Below the pieces are notes generated by a model that ran no database searches, had not been told where the DNA came from, and saw only the letters and a list, made by a program, of their open reading frames with translations. From Aminobacter sp. HY435 (GTDB taxonomy: Bacteria; Pseudomonadota; Alphaproteobacteria; Rhizobiales; Rhizobiaceae), in contig NZ_JANKZL010000002.1 in the NCBI RefSeq assembly GCF_027568395.1, forward strand, positions 100,301 to 164,300: 64,000 bases of DNA, read 5' to 3'. Within the stretch, counting starts at the first letter, position 1; each line of letters opens with the position of its first letter. Of this stretch, positions 8,119 to 17,571 are shown one piece after another. A program made the translations under genes and the position numbers.

Positions 8119-10098
8119 TCAGGCCGCCTGGATGGCGCGGCGCCGATCCGGCGTCATCGCCTCGTCGACCAGCGAGGCAATCGCCTCGTCGAGGCTCATC
8201 GACTGCTGGTCGCGCGAGCCGAGACGGCGGACGTTGACGGAAGCTTCTTCCGCCTCGCGCTTGCCGCAGACGAGAATGACCGGAACCTTGGCCAGCGAGT
8301 GTTCGCGGACCTTGTAGTTGATCTTCTCGTTGCGCAAATCCGCCTCGGCCGAGAGACCGGCCGCCTTCAGCTTCGCCACCACCTCGCGCGCATAGTCGTC
8401 GGCGTCGGAAGTGATCGTCGCCACCACCACCTGCTGCGGTGCGAACCATAGCGGGAAATGGCCCGAATAGTTCTCGATCAGGATGCCGAGGAAACGCTCC
8501 ATCGAGCCGCAGATGGCGCGATGGATCATGACCGGCTGCTTCTTCTCCGAGTCCGAGCCGATGTAGAAGGCGCCGAATCGCTCCGGCAGGTTGAAGTCGA
8601 CCTGGGTCGTACCGCACTGCCATTCGCGGCCGATGGCATCCTTCAGCACATATTCGAACTTGGGCCCGTAGAAGGCACCCTCGCCCGGATTGATCGATGT
8701 CTTGATGCGGTTGCCCGAGCGCGCCCGGATCGTCTCCAGCACGTTCGACATGATCTCTTCGGCGTGGTCCCAGGCCTCGTCAGAGCCAACGCGCTTGTCG
8801 GGGCGGGTCGACAGCTTGACCGAGATTTCGTCGAAGCCGAAATCGGCATAGGTCGTCAGGATCAGGTCGTTGATGCGCAGGCACTCGGCGGCGAGCTGCT
8901 CCTCGGTGCAGAAGATGTGCGCATCGTCCTGCGTGAAGCCGCGCACGCGCATCAGCCCGTGCAGCGCGCCCGACGGCTCGTAGCGGTGGACGTTGCCGAA
9001 TTCGGCAAGCTTGACCGGCAGGTCGCGATACGACTTCAGGCCGTGCTTGAAGATCTGGACGTGGCCCGGACAGTTCATCGGCTTGAGTGCAAAGACGCGA
9101 TCGTCGTCAGTGTCGTCGCCGGCGACCGTCACCTTGAACATCGCATCGCGATACCAGCCCCAGTGGCCCGACGTCTCCCACAGGCTCTTGTCGAGCACTT
9201 GCGGAGCGTTGACCTCCTGGTAGCCCTGCGTGTCCAGACGGCGGCGCATGTAGCTGACAAGGTTCTGGAACATCTTCCAGCCCTTGGCGTGCCAGAAGAC
9301 GACGCCCGGGCCTTCTTCCTGGAAGTGGAACAGGTCCATCTCGCGGCCAAGCTTGCGATGGTCGCGCTTCTCAGCTTCCTCCAGCATGTGCAGATACTGG
9401 TCGAGCTGGGCCTGGTCGGCCCAGGCGGTGCCGTAGATGCGCGTCAGCATCGGGTTGTTGGCATCGCCGCGCCAATAGGCGCCGGCGACCTTCATCAGCT
9501 TGAAGGCGTTGCCGATCTGGCCGGTGGACGCCATGTGCGGGCCGCGGCAGAGGTCGAACCACTCGCCCTGGGCATAGATGTTGAGGTTCTGGTCCTCGGG
9601 GATCGCGTCGATCAGTTCGAGCTTGTAGGCCTCGCCCTTGTCGCGGAACACCTGCTTGGCCTTGTCGCGCGACCAGACCTCCTTGGTGAACGGCTTGTTG
9701 CGGCCGATGATCTCGCGCATCTTCTTTTCGATGGCGGGGAAGTCTTCGGGCGTAAAGGGCTCGTTGCGTGCAAAATCGTAATAGAAGCCGTTGTCGATGA
9801 CCGGTCCGATGGTGACCTGGGTTCCCGGCCACAGCTCCTGCACGGCTTCCGCCAGCACGTGGGCGGTGTCGTGGCGGATCAGCTCGAGCGCGCGCGGATC
9901 GTCGCGGGTGACGATCTCGACCTTGCCGGACTTGCCCAGCGGGTCGGAGAGGTCGCGCAGCACACCGTCGATCGCGTAGGCGACGGCCTTCTTGGCAAGC
10001 GACTTCGAGATCGACTCGGCCAGGCCGGAACCGGTCATCGCCGCGTCGTATTCGCGAACGGAACCATCGGGAAATGTCAGGGAAACGGAATTCAGCAA
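8119..10098 (-). CDS. thrS: threonyl-tRNA synthetase
   Basis: Charges tRNA-Thr with threonine. The 659-residue product has the N-terminal TGS domain ([13 protein letters not shown]), the editing domain with [11 protein letters not shown] (HxxxH-type metal motif) and SxxC-like CRGPHM, then the class II catalytic core with [31 protein letters not shown] and [13 protein letters not shown], and an anticodon-binding C-terminus. The start is a TTG at 10096-10098, with AGGAGA 6 nt upstream. The in-frame extension to 10236 has no ribosome site. GCGCTCG-rich inverted bases lie just upstream, but no T-box elements are seen. Confidence 0.95.
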   Translation of the reverse strand: MLNSVSLTFPDGSVREYDAAMTGSGLAESISKSLAKKAVAYAIDGVLRDLSDPLGKSGKVEIVTRDDPRALELIRHDTAHVLAEAVQELWPGTQVTIGPVIDNGFYYDFARNEPFTPEDFPAIEKKMREIIGRNKPFTKEVWSRDKAKQVFRDKGEAYKLELIDAIPEDQNLNIYAQGEWFDLCRGPHMASTGQIGNAFKLMKVAGAYWRGDANNPMLTRIYGTAWADQAQLDQYLHMLEEAEKRDHRKLGREMDLFHFQEEGPGVVFWHAKGWKMFQNLVSYMRRRLDTQGYQEVNAPQVLDKSLWETSGHWGWYRDAMFKVTVAGDDTDDDRVFALKPMNCPGHVQIFKHGLKSYRDLPVKLAEFGNVHRYEPSGALHGLMRVRGFTQDDAHIFCTEEQLAAECLRINDLILTTYADFGFDEISVKLSTRPDKRVGSDEAWDHAEEIMSNVLETIRARSGNRIKTSINPGEGAFYGPKFEYVLKDAIGREWQCGTTQVDFNLPERFGAFYIGSDSEKKQPVMIHRAICGSMERFLGILIENYSGHFPLWFAPQQVVVATITSDADDYAREVVAKLKAAGLSAEADLRNEKINYKVREHSLAKVPVILVCGKREAEEASVNVRRLGSRDQQSMSLDEAIASLVDEAMTPDRRRAIQAA

Positions 10099-10243
10099 GA
10101 TTGTTCTCCTATCCAGTCCCGCAAACGAGCGCGGGTGGTGAAAAAGCCGGATGCGTCCGGCGACGAGCGGTCTTTTAGGGCGAGATTTCAGCGCCGTAAA
10201 GACGTTGGCCGAGATGCGACATCGTCGCCCCGGCACTTGGTCG

Positions 10244-11074
10244 TCAGTTGGACTTGAACGTCATGGCGGGCAACCCGGCGAGAAAGTTCGCGCGCACCTG
10301 CGGCCCGAGCAGAACCGGGCTCTTGCCTTCGTTGACGAACAGGTTGGCGAAGACGATCTTGCGGCCGCCCTTTTCGGCCCAGCCGACAAACCAGCCAAGC
10401 GGCCTGCTGCGATCGGGCGTACCGTCCTTGCCGGGCAGCCAGCCGGTGCCGGTCTTGCCCGTCACGCGCCACGTGCCGGCCTGGAAATCGGGCAGCACAG
10501 CTTCCGTCATCTCGAAAGCCTTGGCCGACAGCGGCAGCGAGCGGTCGGCGATGCCGCGCATCAGGGCGACTTGCTGTTCCGGCGAGATCTTGAGCGACGA
10601 ACTCAGCCAGGAGTGCGCCAGCCCGTCCTTCTTGCCGCGATTGCCGGAGATGTCCCGGTTGCCGTAGCCGAGGCTGGTGATGTAGGCGGCAAAGCGCTCC
10701 TGGCCGAGCTTGCGGGTGATCTGCTGCGAGAACCAGACGACCGAGTCCTTCTCCCAGATCGTCGGATCGACCGGCTTGTGGTCGCGCTTCACCGCCTTGA
10801 ACTCGGGTTTGTAGTCCCAGCGCGGCGTATGCTCATCGACCAGGATGCCGGCATCGAAGCCCATCAGCGCCAGCGGCACCTTGAAGGTCGAGGCCGGGCT
10901 GACCTGCCTGTCGCAGACGCCCTGGCGCGCAAGCGTCGCGCCGCTCGCCGCATCGACGACCAACGTGCATTGCAGGAAAGGCTTGGTGGCGGCGGCCCCG
11001 GCCAAGGCCGGAGCTGCACCTGTCAACGTTGCGAGGGTGACGATGGACAGAACGAACTTGCGAGCGAGCAGCAT
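10244..11074 (-). CDS. class D (OXA-type) beta-lactamase
   Basis: A 276-residue periplasmic serine beta-lactamase. A signal peptide (residues 1-25, ending in PALAG) precedes the motifs STFK (S62 to K65), SVV (111-113), YGN (137-139) and KTG (207-209), in the order and spacing of class D enzymes. The start ATG at 11074 has GGAGAA upstream. It is likely chromosomal and intrinsic, because the neighbours are housekeeping genes and no mobile element touches it. Hydrolytic spectrum cannot be read from sequence. It reads leftward, upstream of thrS and 145 nt from it. Confidence 0.9.
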   Translation of the reverse strand: MLLARKFVLSIVTLATLTGAAPALAGAAATKPFLQCTLVVDAASGATLARQGVCDRQVSPASTFKVPLALMGFDAGILVDEHTPRWDYKPEFKAVKRDHKPVDPTIWEKDSVVWFSQQITRKLGQERFAAYITSLGYGNRDISGNRGKKDGLAHSWLSSSLKISPEQQVALMRGIADRSLPLSAKAFEMTEAVLPDFQAGTWRVTGKTGTGWLPGKDGTPDRSRPLGWFVGWAEKGGRKIVFANLFVNEGKSPVLLGPQVRANFLAGLPAMTFKSN

Positions 11075-11208
11075 TGCATTCTCCGAGTGGCCGCCGAGGA
11101 CTATCGAGCGCAGTTGGCTCGAATATGACTGAATTCGGAAAGCCGCCGTTACCCTAAGCAAAGTCGGAATATGCCTGACAGAAAGTTAAGGCAGGTGCAG
11201 ACGAAGCG

Positions 11209-11574
11209 TTATGCCTCGGTGGTCTTGCCGCCGATGCGCCAATAGCGCCAGGGCGTGAACCAGACGTAGCGCTGGCCGAGCGCCTCCGGCACCCGGTCGA
11301 TGCCGTGTGTTCCCCAGGGCCCACAGCGCAGCACGCGAAACAGCCCCATCCACCCGCCGGCCCACAGGCCGTGGCGCGCGATCGCCTCATGTGCGTATTC
11401 CGAACAGGTCGGCATGTGGCGGCAGGAATTGCCGATGAAGCCGGACAATGTCAGCTGGTACAGCCGCACCAGCGACGTTCCAAGCACGCGGCCCGGCGTC
11501 TTGCGCCATGGCCCCGGCCAGTTGCGGCCGCGCGCAATCGGCTTGTCATGCGAATGGTCGTGACTGTGGCTCAT
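11209..11574 (-). CDS. yidD: membrane protein insertion efficiency factor YidD
   Basis: A short membrane-associated protein that assists YidC-dependent insertion. The DUF37/YidD core is plain: RLYQLTLSGFIGNSCRHMPT followed by CSEYAHEAI, then GLWAGGWMGLFRVLRCGPWG. The conserved cysteines (CRHMPTCSEY and RCGPW) are present. The start MSHSHDHSHDK (ATG at 11574, GGAG just upstream) gives 121 residues; an alternative ATG at 11622 adds 16. A His/Asp-rich N-terminus is common in rhizobial versions. It stands alone here rather than in the rnpA-yidC locus. Confidence 0.85.
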   Translation of the reverse strand: MSHSHDHSHDKPIARGRNWPGPWRKTPGRVLGTSLVRLYQLTLSGFIGNSCRHMPTCSEYAHEAIARHGLWAGGWMGLFRVLRCGPWGTHGIDRVPEALGQRYVWFTPWRYWRIGGKTTEA

Positions 11575-11609
11575 TGGCTCCGCCATCGGGGCAACACCCG
11601 ACATAGATG

Positions 11610-11835
11610 TCAATTCCGCCATGCCGACGCAATATCAAGGGCGTGGATGCCGTATTGCTGCGGCGCCGTGTCACGCAAACCAGCCAGGTTTCGCGCGACC
11701 GTGAGGGCACGGCCGCTGCGGCGCCTCAAGCTGCCGGGGGCCGGCATCGCAGCGCTTGGCCCGCATCACACCGCTGTCGGTCTGGAACGTCGCTATGCGC
11801 AACATGCCTGCGTAGACGTCAAAGATGGTGGACAT
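11610..11835 (-). pseudogene. small ORF, apparently frameshifted
   Basis: Between yidD and the divergent lysR, the minus strand begins MSTIFDVYAGMLRIATFQ at 11835 behind GAGACGAG, then runs into low-quality coding (GPRQLEAPQRPCPHG) and stops near 11671. A +1 shift around the C-run of GGCCCCCGG would restore a plausible helical tail (RALTVARNLAGLRD and IHALDIASAW) ending at 11610, next to yidD. Small DUF1127-type genes often lie divergent from GcvA-like regulators in rhizobia. I infer a decayed or mis-sequenced member, at low confidence. Confidence 0.35.
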
Positions 11836-11922
11836 GGTCTCGTCTCCTCTGCGCAAGGATTAGAGCGCCGCTGGCCGTTCGCCTCAAACGAGTATAACGT
11901 CCGCATCGGATAACTTGAGATT

Positions 11923-12843
11923 ATGCGAATGAAGCGCGGGCGCCTGCCTTTGACAGCCCTGAGGAGCTTCGAAGCGGCGGGGCGGCATCTCAGCTTCAGC
12001 CGCGCGGCTGAGGAACTGTTCGTCACGCAGGCCGCAATCAGCCGGCAGGTCCGCGAGCTTGAACAGTTGCTGGGCCAGCCGCTATTCCTCAGGCTGCACC
12101 GCCGTGTCGAGCTGACAGAAACGGGCCACAAGCTGCTGCAACAGCTGACCAGCAGCTTCGACGACATCGATCAGCAACTGACCGTCCTGACCGCGCATCC
12201 GGCGCAAGCCGTCGTGACCGTCAGCGTCGAGCCGTCACTGGCCGCTTCATGGCTGGTGCCACGTCTCAATAAATTCCGTGGCTTGCGACCGGATATCGAC
12301 ATCTCGCTCGAAGTCGACCCCAGACTGGTCGAGTTCCGCCGTGGCCAACCCGAACTCGCGCTGCGCTTCAGCGCGCACAACACGTCGTGGCCGAGATCGG
12401 ACGCCGAACAGCTTGCACCTGTGATCGACACGCCGGTGATGGCTCCCGCTCTCCTGGCTTCCGGCCCAGAACTCTCCGGCCCTGCCGATCTGCACGGCTA
12501 CACGTTGCTGCACGAAGAGAACCGCAAGGGCTGGGCGCGTTGGTTCGAGGCGGCGGGGGCGGCAAATCATGCCCTGCCCACCAGAGGCCCGCTCCTTGCC
12601 GACGCTTCGCTGGCCAAGCAGGCAGCGATGCTGGGGCATGGCGTGGCGCTTGGCGACCTGTTGCTGGTGCGCGACGAACTCGCCTCCGGAGCCCTGGTCA
12701 GGCCGTTTGCGACAAGCGTCGTCAGCGGCGCCTACTGGCTTGTCGCCCGGGACTTGCACACACTTAGCGACGGCGCGCACGCGTTTGCCGACTGGCTGCG
12801 GGCAGAGTTCGCCGAAAGCCGCCGCTATCTCGACAATTGCTAG
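11923..12843 (+). CDS. LysR family regulator, GcvA-like
   Basis: A 306-residue LysR-type transcriptional regulator. The N-terminal winged HTH reads LPLTALRSFEAAGRHLSFSR then AAEELFVTQAAISRQVRELE (about 6-50), the GcvA-type signature. The effector domain has SVEPSLAASWLVPRLNKF and the C-terminal GVALGDLLLVRDEL. It acts in the cytoplasm as a DNA-binding tetramer and usually controls the divergent gene, here the small frameshifted ORF at 11610-11835. The stop overlaps the convergent Fe-S scaffold stop by 3 nt. Confidence 0.85.
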   Translation: MRMKRGRLPLTALRSFEAAGRHLSFSRAAEELFVTQAAISRQVRELEQLLGQPLFLRLHRRVELTETGHKLLQQLTSSFDDIDQQLTVLTAHPAQAVVTVSVEPSLAASWLVPRLNKFRGLRPDIDISLEVDPRLVEFRRGQPELALRFSAHNTSWPRSDAEQLAPVIDTPVMAPALLASGPELSGPADLHGYTLLHEENRKGWARWFEAAGAANHALPTRGPLLADASLAKQAAMLGHGVALGDLLLVRDELASGALVRPFATSVVSGAYWLVARDLHTLSDGAHAFADWLRAEFAESRRYLDNC

Positions 12844-13280
12844 GCGGTAGCTTCCTTGCGCTCGATCTGGCCGATGGCGTCGACCACGGCATCGAAGGTC
12901 AGCATCGTCGAATTGTGCCGCGCCTTGTAGTCACGCACGGGCTCGAGATACTTCAGGTCTTCGAACCGGCCTTGCGGCGGCGTGCCATTTTCCTTGAGCA
13001 TGCGCAGCATGGTTTCGCGCACGGCGCGCAATTCCGCGGCGGTGGCACCAACCACATGCTGGGCCATGATCGACGATGACGCCTGGCCGAGCGCGCATGC
13101 CTTGACGACGTGGGCGAAGTCGGTGACCACGCCGTCCTTCATCTGCAAATCGATCGTGACCGTCGAGCCGCAGAGCTTGGAATGGGCCGTCGCCGTCGCA
13201 TCGGGATTTTCGAGCCGCCCAAGGCGCCCGATGTTCCCCGCAAAGGCAAGGATTTTCGAGTTATAGATATCGTCGATCAA
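12840..13280 (-). CDS. iron-sulfur cluster scaffold, IscU/NifU-N-like
   Basis: A 146-residue protein of the IscU/SufU/NifU N-terminal family. The three cluster cysteines appear to be in KLCGSTVTIDL (about 37), the second in KACALGQASSSIMAQHV (about 62), and the third position is not a clear Cys near the C-terminus, where family members have EKRKRC-like ends. The protein may therefore bind clusters weakly or assist assembly. It is convergent with lysR and divergent from folE. The product begins MIDDIYNSKILAFAG, as in rhizobial homologues. Confidence 0.75.
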   Translation of the reverse strand: MIDDIYNSKILAFAGNIGRLGRLENPDATATAHSKLCGSTVTIDLQMKDGVVTDFAHVVKACALGQASSSIMAQHVVGATAAELRAVRETMLRMLKENGTPPQGRFEDLKYLEPVRDYKARHNSTMLTFDAVVDAIGQIERKEATA

Positions 13281-13330
13281 CTTTTTTCACTCTGAGTGCG
13301 CATTTCGACCATCTCATGTCGATGTCACAT

Positions 13331-13361
13331 CTTTCAATCATCGTCTTCACCCATATATAAT
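13331..13361 (+). promoter_or_regulatory. candidate promoter for folE
   Basis: A perfect TATAAT (13356-13361) lies in an otherwise GC-rich gap, with a weak TTTCAA-type -35 about 18 nt upstream. It faces rightward toward folE, 150 nt away, and fits the long leader that carries a hairpin. Called from pattern only. Confidence 0.35.
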
Positions 13362-13476
13362 GGTGAGGTTCGCGTCCCGACAAGGCACAGAGGAAGCTTC
13401 GGGAGCGGACAGAATACGCAGCTTTGGGTACGGCACTATTACGGTGGTCCCTGAAGTGGCTGTGTCCGTTCAACTC

Positions 13477-13496
13477 GTCCCTGCGTCGACAGGGAC
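13477..13496 (+). promoter_or_regulatory. leader hairpin before folE
   Basis: A perfect 7-bp inverted repeat, GTCCCTG cgtcga CAGGGAC, lies 17 nt before the folE ATG and directly ahead of its ribosome site (GGAG at about 13501). It could fold in the mRNA leader and affect initiation, or be a protein-binding palindrome. No T-tract follows, so it is not a terminator. Confidence 0.35.
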
Positions 13497-13513
13497 TACT
13501 GGAGACGCCTGAT

Positions 13514-14155
13514 ATGGATGCCGTGATCAAGAAGCTGATGCCCCAATCAGCCTATATGGAAAAGCCTGCCACCGACCGGCCGAGCGAGGCCGAGGTCGAA
13601 GCGGCGGTGAGGGTGCTATTGCGCTGGACCGGCGACAACCCGGAGCGCGAGGGGCTGATCGACACGCCGAAGCGCGTGACCAAGGCATTTCGCGAAATGT
13701 TCAACGGCTACGACATGTGCCCGGCCGAAGAACTCGGCCGCACGTTCGAGGAAGTGGCCGGCTATGACGACCTGGTCATCGTCCGCGACATCAAGTTCCA
13801 TTCGCATTGCGAGCACCACATGGTGCCGATCATCGGCAAGGCGCATGTCGGCTACCTGCCGGACGGCAAGGTCGTTGGCCTGTCCAAGATCGCCCGCGTG
13901 GTCGACATCTTCGCCCACCGCCTGCAGACGCAGGAAGCGATGACGGCGCAGATTGCCGGTGTCATCCAGGACGTGCTAAATCCGCGCGGCGTCGCCGTGA
14001 TGATCGAGGCCGAGCATATGTGCATGGCCATGCGCGGCATCCGCAAGCAGGGTTCCACGACCCTGACCTCCACCTTTACCGGCGTTTTCCGGGATACCCC
14101 CGAAGAGCAGGTCCGGTTCGTGACAATGGTGCGGGCCGGCGGCCACGGGATCTGA
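13514..14155 (+). CDS. folE: GTP cyclohydrolase I
   Basis: Converts GTP to dihydroneopterin triphosphate, the first step of folate and tetrahydropterin synthesis. The 213-residue product shows [18 protein letters not shown], the zinc and catalytic segment [40 protein letters not shown], and [17 protein letters not shown] with the second zinc Cys. The ATG at 13514 is preceded by GGAG; the frame open to 13424 lacks these hallmarks. hisI follows after 36 nt on the same strand, so the two may share a transcript. Confidence 0.95.
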   Translation: MDAVIKKLMPQSAYMEKPATDRPSEAEVEAAVRVLLRWTGDNPEREGLIDTPKRVTKAFREMFNGYDMCPAEELGRTFEEVAGYDDLVIVRDIKFHSHCEHHMVPIIGKAHVGYLPDGKVVGLSKIARVVDIFAHRLQTQEAMTAQIAGVIQDVLNPRGVAVMIEAEHMCMAMRGIRKQGSTTLTSTFTGVFRDTPEEQVRFVTMVRAGGHGI

Positions 14156-14191
14156 TCCCGCTTCGCCGGCGCCCGAATACAGGACCCGGCG

Positions 14192-14647
14192 ATGACCGTG
14201 AAATTCACTGAAGCGTCCAAGGACAAGCGCGCGCTCGAGGAAGGCGAGGCCTTCACGCCGCGCTTCGATGCCAATGGCCTGGTCACCGCCGTCGTCACCG
14301 ATGCTGCCGACGGCATGCTGCTGATGGTCGCGCACATGAATGCCGAGGCGCTGGCGCTGACGATCGAGACAGGCATCGCCCACTACTGGTCGCGTTCGCG
14401 CGGCTCGCTGTGGAAGAAGGGCGAGACGTCAGGCAATTTCCAGCATGTCGTGGAGATGCGCACCGACTGCGACCAGGACGCGGTGTGGCTGCGCGTAAAA
14501 GTTTCCGGCCACGATGCAACCTGCCACACCGGCAGACGTTCCTGCTTCTATCGGACGGTGGGGCAAAAAGACGGCGTGGCGACCCTCGGCACGGACGGCA
14601 GTGCACCGCTCTTCGACGCAGACGCGATCTACCGCAAAAAGCCGTGA
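14192..14647 (+). CDS. hisI: phosphoribosyl-AMP cyclohydrolase
   Basis: Third step of histidine biosynthesis, opening the adenine ring of PR-AMP. The 151-residue product is the single-domain form without HisE. It has the conserved [40 protein letters not shown] and the metal-binding [11 protein letters not shown] plus [10 protein letters not shown] cysteines. It follows folE on the same strand. Confidence 0.95.
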   Translation: MTVKFTEASKDKRALEEGEAFTPRFDANGLVTAVVTDAADGMLLMVAHMNAEALALTIETGIAHYWSRSRGSLWKKGETSGNFQHVVEMRTDCDQDAVWLRVKVSGHDATCHTGRRSCFYRTVGQKDGVATLGTDGSAPLFDADAIYRKKP

Positions 14648-14731
14648 ACCGACTACCTTTCCTACCACACAAAGATTCACGATTTTAATACGGGTCGGGT
14701 GTAGTCTGTTCCTGGGACAAGGGAGATCGCG

Positions 14732-15703
14732 ATGCTCGAATGGGCATCTTTCCATGCGCGCCAGAACGTCCGGGAAGCCAACGGCTTTTCTTCCGGCACC
14801 GGCTCCGACAACTCCGAAAAAGCCAAGCAGACCGGAATATCCCTCGCGCTAGGCGGTGGCGGAGCGCGTGGCTGGGCCCATATCGGCGTGCTGCGGGCGC
14901 TGGATGAAGCAGGCATCCGCATCGACATGATCGCCGGCACCTCGATCGGTGCGCTGGTCGGCGGCTGCTATCTCGCCAACAAGCTCGACGAGTTGGAGGA
15001 ATTCGCGCGCAGCCTGACCAAGCGCCGCATCTTCGGGCTGTTCGACTTGCAGATCGTCGGCAACGGGCTGTTCGGCGGCATGAAGCTCGATTCGCGCATG
15101 CAGCAGCACATGGCCGGCGTCACCTTCGAGGATCTGCCCAAGCCGTTCGTCTGCGTTGCTGCCGAGATCCGCACCGGCCATGAGATCTGGCTATCGAGCG
15201 GTTCGCTGATCAAGGCGATGCGGGCCTCCTATGCCCTGCCCGGCGTGTTCGAACCGGTGACGTGCAATGGCCGCGTGCTGGTCGACGGCGCGCTGGTCAA
15301 TCCGGTGCCGGTATCGGTCTGCCGCGCCAACGAGCAGCCGCTGGTGGTCGCCGTCAACCTGCACTACGACCTGTTCGGCCGCGCCGCCGTGATCAAGCAC
15401 AGCGCAGGCGAACTGATGGTCGAACGCGACGCCAAGCCGGCTGAGCAGCATGACGCCAATCGCAGCGCGCGCGAATCGCGGCTCGGCATCACCGGCGTGA
15501 TGGTCGAGGCCTTCAACATCATCCAGGACCGAATCTCGCGGGCGCGCCTCGCCGGCGATCCGCCTGACCTGTCGCTGCAGCCAAGGCTCGGCCACATCGG
15601 CCTGTCGGAGTTCTATCGGGCCGACGAGGCGATCCGCCTCGGCTATGAGGCGACCAAAGCCCAGATGGAAGAAATCGTCAGGCTCCAGGCAGTTCTGGGC
15701 TGA
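14732..15703 (+). CDS. patatin-like phospholipase
   Basis: A 323-residue patatin-fold acyl hydrolase. The oxyanion loop LGGGGARGWAHIG (about 36-48), the nucleophile motif GTSIG (about 70-74) and the catalytic VDGALVNP (Asp of DG[GA], about 185) are all intact, so it is probably active on membrane lipids or acyl esters. There is no signal peptide, and the RssA/NTE-like compact form suggests a cytoplasmic or peripheral-membrane enzyme. AAGGGAG precedes the ATG. It converges on recJ with a 21-nt gap. Confidence 0.85.
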   Translation: MLEWASFHARQNVREANGFSSGTGSDNSEKAKQTGISLALGGGGARGWAHIGVLRALDEAGIRIDMIAGTSIGALVGGCYLANKLDELEEFARSLTKRRIFGLFDLQIVGNGLFGGMKLDSRMQQHMAGVTFEDLPKPFVCVAAEIRTGHEIWLSSGSLIKAMRASYALPGVFEPVTCNGRVLVDGALVNPVPVSVCRANEQPLVVAVNLHYDLFGRAAVIKHSAGELMVERDAKPAEQHDANRSARESRLGITGVMVEAFNIIQDRISRARLAGDPPDLSLQPRLGHIGLSEFYRADEAIRLGYEATKAQMEEIVRLQAVLG

Positions 15704-15724
15704 AGTCGCGCCTGGCCGCGGCGA

Positions 15725-17515
15725 TCACGGCCCGGCCAGCGATGCATCCATGACCCGCACCTGCACCGTGCGGTTGCCGTTCCAGTGGTTGACCGACAGC
15801 GAACCGGCGACATGGAGCGTGCGTCCGGCGTTGCGGAACAGGAAATCGCCGAGTGGCGTTTCGGCGGCGCGGAACGATATGCCCTGGATGCGACCGCCGC
15901 TTTCGGAACGCAGGTCGACACGAATATGGCCGGTGCCGATAATACGGACATCGGCAAGCTTATGACGCGGCAGCACGAATACCGGCGCAACGTGCCCGGC
16001 CCCGAACGGGCCAGCCTTTTCGAGCGCCTCGATCAGTGCAAGCGTCGCTCCCTCCGCTGCCAGCGCCCCGTCGATCAACAGGCTTTCTTCATCCTGCAGG
16101 CGAAACACGTCTGCTGCGGCGCGCGCCTCGAAGAAGGCGCGAAGCTCGCCGAGCTTGGCGCGCTCGACGGTGATGCCGGCAGCCATGGCATGGCCGCCCC
16201 CCTTGATAAGCAACCCCGCCTCGACCGCCTCGCGCACCAGGCGGCCGAGATCGAAACCGGAAACCGAACGTCCCGATCCTGTGCCGATGCCATTGGGATT
16301 GAAGGCGATCGCGAAGGCCGGGCGGCGGGCATGGTCCTTGAGCCGTGAGGCGATCAGCCCGACGATACCCGGGTGCCAGCCTGTGTTTGCGGTTACAAGG
16401 ACGGCAGGCCCCGGCCCCGCACCGATCTCCGCGTCGGCTTCGGCGCGCGCCTCCGCCAGCATTTCGGTTTCCATCGCCTGGCGCTCCTGGTTCAGGCGGT
16501 CGAGCGTTTCGGCAATCGTTCCGGCTTCGACCGGATCGTCGGTGGCAAGCAGCCTGCTGCCGAGGGCGGCGTCGCCGATACGGCCGCCGGCATTGATGCG
16601 CGGGCCGAGCAGGAAGGCGAGATGGAAGTTGTTGAGCGGTTCGCCGATGCGCGCCACCCGGGCCAGGGCGGTCAGGCCATCATTGTGCTGCTGGCGCATC
16701 GCCTGCAGGCCCTTGACGACGAAGGCCCGGTTGACGCCGATCAGCGGCACGACATCGCAGACCGTACCCAGCGCGACGAGGTCGAGCATCTTGAGCAGGT
16801 CGGGGCGCGGCGCGTCGGGCTGCCTTTCGCGCAGCACCTTGGCCGTCTGCACCAGCGTCAGGAAGGTTACGCCCGCCGCGCACAGATGGCCCTGCCCTGA
16901 AAGATCGTCATCGCGATTGGGATTGACGACCGCGACCGCATTGGGCAGCGGTCCGCCGACCTGGTGATGGTCGAGAACGACGACGTCGGCGCCGGCTTCG
17001 TTGGCGGCATCGATGGACGCGGCCGAATTGGTGCCGCAGTCGACCGTGACGATCAGAGTTGCGCCGCGGCCGATCAGTTCGCGCATCGCATCGGGGTTCG
17101 GCCCGTAGCCTTCGAAAATGCGGTCGGGAATGTAGATCTCGGACTCTATGCCAAAATGCCCGAGGAAGCGCTTCATCAACGCCGACGACGATGCGCCATC
17201 GACGTCGTAGTCGCCAAAGATCGCCACCTTTTCGCCGCGGAACACCGCATCGGCGATGCGGGCGGCGGCCGGTTCCATGTCCGTCAGCGAAGCAGGATCG
17301 GGCAAAAGATCGCGGATGGTCGGATCGAGGAACCGTTCGGCATCCTCCGGCATCACGCCGCGCCCGGCCAGCACGCGGGCGACGATATCGGGCACGCCGT
17401 GCCCCTGCGCGATGGCAAGGGCCAGCATGTCCTGACGCTCGGTCAGCCGGTGCTCCCACGAGACACCGGTGGCCGAACGCCGCACACCCAGGAAATTACG
17501 CTTTTCAATCGCCAT
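15725..17515 (-). CDS. recJ: single-stranded-DNA exonuclease RecJ
   Basis: A 5'-3' ssDNA exonuclease used in recombination and mismatch repair. The 596-residue product contains the DHH phosphoesterase motifs IFGDYDVDGASSSALM (about 98), TVDCGTNS and VVLDHHQVG, and the DHHA1 half with GWHPGIVGLIASRLKDH and GGGHAMAAGI. All metal-binding Asp/His residues appear present. It is the last gene of a leftward unit hom, glpX, recJ and lies 56 nt downstream of glpX. Confidence 0.95.
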   Translation of the reverse strand: MAIEKRNFLGVRRSATGVSWEHRLTERQDMLALAIAQGHGVPDIVARVLAGRGVMPEDAERFLDPTIRDLLPDPASLTDMEPAAARIADAVFRGEKVAIFGDYDVDGASSSALMKRFLGHFGIESEIYIPDRIFEGYGPNPDAMRELIGRGATLIVTVDCGTNSAASIDAANEAGADVVVLDHHQVGGPLPNAVAVVNPNRDDDLSGQGHLCAAGVTFLTLVQTAKVLRERQPDAPRPDLLKMLDLVALGTVCDVVPLIGVNRAFVVKGLQAMRQQHNDGLTALARVARIGEPLNNFHLAFLLGPRINAGGRIGDAALGSRLLATDDPVEAGTIAETLDRLNQERQAMETEMLAEARAEADAEIGAGPGPAVLVTANTGWHPGIVGLIASRLKDHARRPAFAIAFNPNGIGTGSGRSVSGFDLGRLVREAVEAGLLIKGGGHAMAAGITVERAKLGELRAFFEARAAADVFRLQDEESLLIDGALAAEGATLALIEALEKAGPFGAGHVAPVFVLPRHKLADVRIIGTGHIRVDLRSESGGRIQGISFRAAETPLGDFLFRNAGRTLHVAGSLSVNHWNGNRTVQVRVMDASLAGP

Positions 17516-17571
17516 TCAGAAATGGTCCACCCGCTTCGGGTCGACCATAGGCGACCGGAACAGGCGCGTAA

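Noticed and set aside
8458..10257. 599-aa plus-strand open frame opposite thrS
   Set aside because: Antisense shadow with repetitive Val/Leu/Ala/Asp composition; thrS is certain.
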